Assembly (NCBI GenBank): GCA_002723015.1
Contig: PBNG01000012.1
Span: 1 to 18,798, forward strand
DNA length: 18,798 bases
Source: Roseibacillus sp.
GTDB lineage: Bacteria; Verrucomicrobiota; Verrucomicrobiae; Verrucomicrobiales; Akkermansiaceae
Direction of reading: 5' to 3'
The stretch's first letter is position 1. Each line of letters starts with the position of its first letter. Below are positions 15,643-18,798 of this stretch, piece by piece. The translations under genes and the position numbers were made by a program. The notes beneath the pieces were generated by a model. It made no database searches and had not been told where the DNA came from. It saw only the letters and a list, made by a program, of their open reading frames with translations.

Positions 15643-15658
15643 TCTCCTGTAGGGGAGA
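15643..15658 (-). other. Small stem-loop preceding the stronger hairpin
   Basis: TCTCC (15643-15647) pairs with GGAGA (15654-15658) around a 6-nt loop. It sits between the small basic protein stop and the stronger hairpin at 15605-15631, making a tandem pair in the 3' end of that message. Five pairs alone could occur by chance. Confidence 0.3.
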
Positions 15659-15672
15659 GCGAGAAGAATTCC

Positions 15673-15828
15673 CTAGCCCTCAGGTTTGGTCTTGGGCAGG
15701 CCAACCGGACTCTGCCCTTTTTTCCACTGTCCGCGCTCCTTGAGCACCTTGACACGCTCAAAGCGTTTCAGGACAGAGCGACTACCGGTGGAACCACCGC
15801 TGATTTTGAGACTGTTATGCTTGGACAT
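15673..15828 (-). CDS. Small basic protein of the Verrucomicrobia/Chlamydia type
   Basis: A 51-residue, strongly basic protein. It begins 'MSKHNSLKISGG', has 'SRSVLKRFERVKVLKERG' at about 16-33, 'W' at 35, and ends with 'GLPKTKPEG'. This pattern matches the small basic protein family known from Verrucomicrobia and Chlamydiae, whose role is not firmly established but is thought to be linked to RNA or the ribosome because of its charge; I recall this from family knowledge and could not check it. The gene stands alone between sufT (92-bp gap) and the pseudouridine synthase (88-bp gap), with a plausible own promoter upstream and a strong stem-loop downstream, as expected for a separately and highly expressed short gene. 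It is easily missed by length cutoffs. It is the best taxonomic marker in the window. Confidence 0.88.
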   Translation of the reverse strand: MSKHNSLKISGGSTGSRSVLKRFERVKVLKERGQWKKGQSPVGLPKTKPEG

Positions 15829-15855
15829 GGCGTCAGACCCGGGATGGGGGGCGGG

Positions 15856-15884
15856 AAGCTAGTTTGAATTCTCAGATTTGGCAA
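15856..15884 (-). promoter_or_regulatory. Candidate sigma-70-type promoter for the small basic protein gene
   Basis: On the minus strand TTGCCA (15884-15879) matches a -35 box at 5 of 6 positions and is followed after exactly 17 nt by TAGCTT (15861-15856), a weak -10 with 3 of 6 matches. The -10 ends 27 nt before the ATG at 15828. The spacing is ideal but the -10 is poor. Confidence 0.35.
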
Positions 15885-15920
15885 GTGGGAAGTCTGATCG
15901 GAACTTAAGGCCCTGCGTTA

Positions 15921-16466
15921 TCAGATCATTCCGAGTTTCATCTTGCCCTCCTCCGAGATCATTTCCTGATTCCATGGGGGATCCCACACGAGCTCCACGC
16001 GGGCGTCGTCGATTTCCTCCACGGTCATGATCCGCGCCTGAGCGTCGGCGGCAATGGCAGGGCCCATGCCGCATCCTGGTGCGGTCAGGGTCATCTTAAC
16101 ATTAACCACCTTTTTGTCTTCTTCCTCATCCACTGTACAATCGTAGACCAGTCCGAGGTTGACAATATCCACCGGGATCTCCGGATCGTAGACCTGTTTC
16201 AACTGGTGCCAGATCTGATCCATTACCGGGGCGGACTTCATCCGCTCGTCCTCCTCGACCTTTTGCTCACTGCCAGCCTGGTCGATTCCAAGGGCATCGG
16301 CATCGTTGGAGGAGATCCGCGCCAGTCCTGCCGAGGTAGCTACCGTGTAGGTGCCGCCAAGGCTCTGGGTGATGACGACTGGAGTGCCAGCAGGAAGAGA
16401 AATAGTATCACCAGAGGGAATCTGGATCGCATCAACTTCGCGGATAAGGGGAATTTCCTGGTTCAT
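15921..16466 (-). CDS. sufT: Fe-S cluster assembly protein SufT (MIP18/DUF59 domain)
   Basis: A 181-residue cytoplasmic protein. Residues 1-65 form a small beta-rich N-terminal domain ('IPSGDTISLPAGTPV', 'GGTYTV') seen in long-form SufT proteins. Residues about 81-170 form the MIP18 domain with 'VYDPEIPVDIVNLGLVY' at 92-108, 'LTAPGCGMG' at 127-135 carrying Cys132, and 'VWDPPW' at 160-165. Proteins of this family help deliver or mature Fe-S clusters on client proteins. It lies 26 bp downstream of an IscU-type scaffold gene on the same strand, consistent with a two-gene Fe-S unit. No cysteine desulfurase or SufBCD genes are present in the window, so the rest of the machinery must be elsewhere. 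No Shine-Dalgarno precedes the ATG at 16466. Confidence 0.93.
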   Translation of the reverse strand: MNQEIPLIREVDAIQIPSGDTISLPAGTPVVITQSLGGTYTVATSAGLARISSNDADALGIDQAGSEQKVEEDERMKSAPVMDQIWHQLKQVYDPEIPVDIVNLGLVYDCTVDEEEDKKVVNVKMTLTAPGCGMGPAIAADAQARIMTVEEIDDARVELVWDPPWNQEMISEEGKMKLGMI

Positions 16467-16492
16467 GGAGGAAGATAAGGACTTTGGGATAA

Positions 16493-16966
16493 CTATTGGT
16501 TTTCATCCTCGAGTGGGACGATTCTGATATTACCCTTCTGTGGGCTGGAAAGAGATTGAGCGAGGGAAGGTGCGGGAGCTGCGGTTTCCTGTTCGCGCGA
16601 TTCTCCAAGTGCGTTGTGAAGAGCGCCTTCGACAAGCTGGCCGCAGTGAATCTTCATTGGAGGCAGGGGACCAAGGTCACCGGTAAGGTCGTCAGGCGAG
16701 AGGTTACGGGCATCCTCCACCGATTTCCCTTTGAGGAGTTCGGTGGCCATCGAAGCGACAGCGATCGCAGTTTGACATCCGAAGGACTGAAAAGAAGCCC
16801 GGTCGATGACCTTGCGACCATCTTTGTCCGTGAACTTCAGCCACATCCGGAGCATGTCCCCACAGTCCGCAGAACCGGCGGTGCCGACTGTATCCGCATC
16901 TTCCATTTCACCCACGTTCCTGGGATTGGCCATGGCTTCACGGGCCTTGTCCTCAAAGTTACTCAT
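16493..16966 (-). CDS. IscU/NifU N-terminal-type Fe-S cluster scaffold protein
   Basis: A 157-residue protein. The IscU-type fold occupies residues 1-120: it opens with 'NPRNVGEM', then has the three expected cluster cysteines at C35 (in ADCGD), C64 (in SFGCQTA) and C108 (in IHCGQL), plus the conserved Asp37 next to the first cysteine. It lacks the Cys-rich insertion of SufU proteins, as far as can be judged by eye, and lacks the ferredoxin and C-terminal NFU domains of full NifU. The last 36 residues are a polar tail rich in Ala, Ser, Pro and Glu with no recognised domain. It should assemble transient Fe-S clusters and hand them on; sufT follows after 26 bp. It diverges from the acyltransferase gene. 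A GGGGTAGGA directly before the ATG is too close to be a normal Shine-Dalgarno. Confidence 0.92.
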   Translation of the reverse strand: MSNFEDKAREAMANPRNVGEMEDADTVGTAGSADCGDMLRMWLKFTDKDGRKVIDRASFQSFGCQTAIAVASMATELLKGKSVEDARNLSPDDLTGDLGPLPPMKIHCGQLVEGALHNALGESREQETAAPAPSLAQSLSSPQKGNIRIVPLEDENQ

Positions 16967-17271
16967 TCCTACCCCGAAGAAACCACGATGCTCGAAAGGT
17001 TAAAATGAGAAAATAAGGGCGCAATGATTGCGGATGACTGGTTCCGGGCACAGGTGACCCGCTAGTCGTTTGCCGCGGGGATCTCATCGGTCTTGCAAGA
17101 TGCTGCACGGGCCTTTTGAATCGGAGGGAGTCGATCTGATGGTTTCTCCGTGCAGGAGCCGCAGGGGGATGTCTGAAACGAGCTGATTCAGGGCAGAATA
17201 GCGCGTCGGGGCTGACCCTGAGGCCCGGGAAAAATTCAGGGGAACCACCATGATGAGAGAGGGTTCGAGTG
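16967..17271. promoter_or_regulatory. 305-bp divergent intergenic region between the IscU-type gene and the acyltransferase gene
   Basis: No open reading frame of note, tRNA or recognised RNA motif is visible. It must contain the two divergent promoters, but I found no convincing -35/-10 pair on either strand. The first 60 bp next to the IscU gene are AT-rich and the rest is GC-rich. An 8-bp inverted repeat with a 37-nt spacer is listed separately. Just before the acyltransferase start, GAGAGAGGG at 17255-17263 is the clearest Shine-Dalgarno-like sequence in the window, 8 nt from the ATG. Confidence 0.5.
17103..17155. other. 8-bp inverted repeat with long spacer
   Basis: CTGCACGG (17103-17110) and CCGTGCAG (17148-17155) are perfect inverted copies flanking 37 nt. 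It could be the base of a structured leader of the acyltransferase transcript or paired protein-binding half-sites. The loop shows only weak internal pairing, so an RNA element is uncertain. Confidence 0.25.
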
Positions 17272-17988
17272 ATGAAGGATAAGCAGGAAGCCGCCCAGAT
17301 CCGCACTAGCTTCAAAGTGCGATCTCTTGGTTCACTGGCGGGATGGTTATTGCGCTTATACTCGGTGACCCTTCGTATCAAGGTGGTGGATCGCTGCGGT
17401 CTCACTGACCCGGAAAACCACCGGGATCCGCTGCTCTGGTGTCTCTGGCATAACCGAATCGCGGGAACGCTGATGGCTCGCCGCCGGGTCTTTGGCTGGC
17501 GGAGGGGTGCCGTCCTGACCAGCGCCAGTCACGATGGTGCCGGCTTGGCGGCGGTAGCAAAGGTGATGGGACTGGAATCGATACGGGGTTCAAGTTCCCG
17601 CCGGGGTTCGGCAGCATTGAGGGAAATGATCCGAGCCGTGGGTCGTGGGCTTGATATATGTGTGACCCCGGATGGTCCGAGGGGGCCGAGGTATCGACTG
17701 AGTCCCGGCTTGATCAAGCTTGCCCAGGTAACGGGTTCCCCCCTGATGGCTGTGCACCTCCAGTTCAGTTCCGCATTCCGGCTCAGGACATGGGATCGTT
17801 TCGTCGTGCCGCTTCCCTTCAGCAGGCTGACCATCATTTTCGACGAGCTGCTTGATGTCCCGCGGCAGATGGATGACGATGCCTTTGAAGCCAAGCGCAT
17901 CGAGGTTGAGAGTTTGATGTGTGCGGGAGTAGACGACCTTCACTTGCCATTGCATGACCATTCTGAACGGAAAAGAAATAGCTGCTGA
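17272..17988 (+). CDS. DUF374-type lysophospholipid acyltransferase family protein
   Basis: A 238-residue protein starting at the ATG at 17272; a GTG directly before it would add one residue. Residues about 20-35 form a moderately hydrophobic N-terminal segment that may attach it to the inner membrane. Motifs run in order: 'LWCLWHNR' at 55-62, 'SASHDGAG' at 84-91, 'RGSSSRRG' at 105-112 and 'TPDGPRGP' at 132-139, the pattern of the DUF374 branch of lysophospholipid/lipid A acyltransferases. Members are thought to transfer an acyl chain or act in lipid A or Kdo-lipid A processing; the substrate here is not known. A good Shine-Dalgarno-like GAGAGAGGG lies 8 nt upstream. The last 35 nt overlap folD in another frame, suggesting coupled translation. 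The link with the LPS genes at the left of the window is suggestive only. Confidence 0.88.
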   Translation: MKDKQEAAQIRTSFKVRSLGSLAGWLLRLYSVTLRIKVVDRCGLTDPENHRDPLLWCLWHNRIAGTLMARRRVFGWRRGAVLTSASHDGAGLAAVAKVMGLESIRGSSSRRGSAALREMIRAVGRGLDICVTPDGPRGPRYRLSPGLIKLAQVTGSPLMAVHLQFSSAFRLRTWDRFVVPLPFSRLTIIFDELLDVPRQMDDDAFEAKRIEVESLMCAGVDDLHLPLHDHSERKRNSC

Positions 17989-18798
17989 GGCTCTCGCCGG
18001 GTGCCGAGAACGAGTGCAGGACCTGATCGCACTGGGGGTGACCCCGGGGTTGGCAGTCGTGATCGTTGGGAAGGACCCGGCCTCTCATGTCTATGTCAGC
18101 TCCAAGGTCAAAACCTGTGCCGAGCTCGGGATTTACTCCCGGCGCATAGAGTTGCCCAAGGAGGCGAGCCAGGAGGAAGTGCTCCGGGTGGTCGCCGATC
18201 TGAATGCAGACCCGTCGATTCATGGAATTCTCGTGCAATCTCCACCGCCTCCTCATATCGATGAAGAGGAGATCATTCGCCTGATTGATCCGTCCAAGGA
18301 TGTCGATGGATTCCATCCGGTGAACGTAGGAAAGCTCGTGATGGAAGACGACAGTGGCTTTGTTCCATGCACGCCACAGGGGTGTATCCACCTCCTGGAG
18401 AGGGCGGGAATCGAGACCAGCGGGGCCAATGCGGTCGTGATTGGGCGGAGTATGATCGTGGGTAAACCCATGGCGCTTCTGCTTATGAGCAAAGGCATCA
18501 ACGCCACCATCACGGTCGCACATTCCCGCACGAGGGATCTTGCAAAAGTCTGTCGTCAGGCCGACATCCTGATACCGGCAATCGGCAGGCCGGAATTTGT
18601 CACGGCAGATTTTGTCAAAGAGGGAGCAGTGGTCATTGATGTGGGGATTAACCGGGTCGAGGATCCCTCCAGAAAGCGAGGATACCGGCTGGTAGGTGAC
18701 GTCGCTTACGAGGAAGTCGCTCCGCGGTGCGGAGCCATCACTCCTGTGCCGGGCGGGGTCGGGCCAATGACAATCGCCATGCTCATGAGCAATACTAT
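17954..18798 (+). CDS. folD: Bifunctional methylenetetrahydrofolate dehydrogenase/cyclohydrolase (partial, cut by right edge)
   Basis: The frame is open from the ATG at 17954 to the window end: 281 codons plus two bases, close to the usual full length of about 285-300. FolD interconverts methylene-, methenyl- and formyl-tetrahydrofolate using NADP, feeding one-carbon units to purine, methionine and formyl-Met synthesis. Visible motifs are the N-terminal 'LNGKEIA', the catalytic pair Tyr47 and Lys51 in 'YVSSK', '[11 protein letters not shown]' at 91-101 with Gln95, '[10 protein letters not shown]' at 115-124 with Asp118, 'PCTPQG', '[11 protein letters not shown]', and the C-terminal '[15 protein letters not shown]'. 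The 'QSPPPP' replaces the commoner 'QLPLP'. The start overlaps the acyltransferase by 35 nt but is supported by the canonical N-terminus. No Shine-Dalgarno is seen. Only the final few residues are likely missing. Confidence 0.96.
   Translation, partial: MTILNGKEIAAEALAGCRERVQDLIALGVTPGLAVVIVGKDPASHVYVSSKVKTCAELGIYSRRIELPKEASQEEVLRVVADLNADPSIHGILVQSPPPPHIDEEEIIRLIDPSKDVDGFHPVNVGKLVMEDDSGFVPCTPQGCIHLLERAGIETSGANAVVIGRSMIVGKPMALLLMSKGINATITVAHSRTRDLAKVCRQADILIPAIGRPEFVTADFVKEGAVVIDVGINRVEDPSRKRGYRLVGDVAYEEVAPRCGAITPVPGGVGPMTIAMLMSNT

Noticed and set aside
15585..15761. 59-residue N-terminal extension of the pseudouridine synthase
   Set aside because: It overlaps the small basic protein gene and a strong stem-loop, has no domain character, and the S4 domain begins right after the ATG at 15584.
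17834..18523. Minus-strand open frame of 229 codons over folD
   Set aside because: folD on the plus strand has complete catalytic motifs; the antisense frame has none.
1..18798. CRISPR arrays, tRNA or rRNA genes, insertion sequences, phage or toxin-antitoxin genes
   Set aside because: I looked on both strands and saw no regularly spaced repeats, no cloverleaf or rRNA-like sequence, and no transposase, integrase or defence-type motifs.

Overview
The window looks like chromosomal DNA from a member of the Verrucomicrobiota, probably near the Opitutae/Puniceicoccales. The main evidence is a 51-codon gene (15828 to 15673, minus) that matches the small basic protein family of the Verrucomicrobia/Chlamydia lineage. 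A Gram-negative envelope gene set (kdsA, lptD, an LptC/LptA-like protein) and a near absence of Shine-Dalgarno motifs before the start codons fit this. The lineage below phylum is an inference. I found sixteen protein-coding genes, packed closely, and no rRNA, tRNA, CRISPR array, insertion sequence, prophage or clear sign of recent transfer.

Left block, minus strand (1-6127): an M16 double-domain peptidase, a DUF1844 protein, kdsA (Kdo-8-phosphate synthase) and a large secreted protein that overlaps the kdsA stop by 4 nt and runs off the left edge. That last protein appears to join an LptC-like N-terminal domain to three tandem LptA/OstA-like repeats. It is the most unusual item in the window.

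Middle block (6128-11909): a small single-pass membrane protein resembling the first half of a Wzz chain-length regulator (plus) converges on lptD (minus). Across a 258- to 279-bp intergenic region with two hairpins, lptD diverges from a HAD phosphatase followed by mpl, a murein-peptide recycling ligase.

Right block, minus strand (11910-16966), in transcription order: an IscU-type Fe-S scaffold, sufT, the small basic protein, an RsuA/RluB-family pseudouridine synthase, acetyl-CoA synthetase, and a coiled-coil protein of unknown function. A strong stem-loop separates the small basic protein gene from the pseudouridine synthase.

Right edge, plus strand (17272-end): a DUF374-type acyltransferase overlaps folD by 35 nt; folD is cut by the window end.

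The common theme of the left two thirds is the cell envelope: Kdo synthesis, LPS transport (LptC/A-like, LptD), a possible polysaccharide chain-length factor and peptidoglycan recycling. The right third is housekeeping: Fe-S assembly, RNA modification, acetate activation and one-carbon metabolism. I see no defence island or other clearly new multi-gene system. The best candidates for novelty are the LptC/LptA fusion with its composite repeat, the reduced Wzz-like protein, and the coiled-coil family beside acs.
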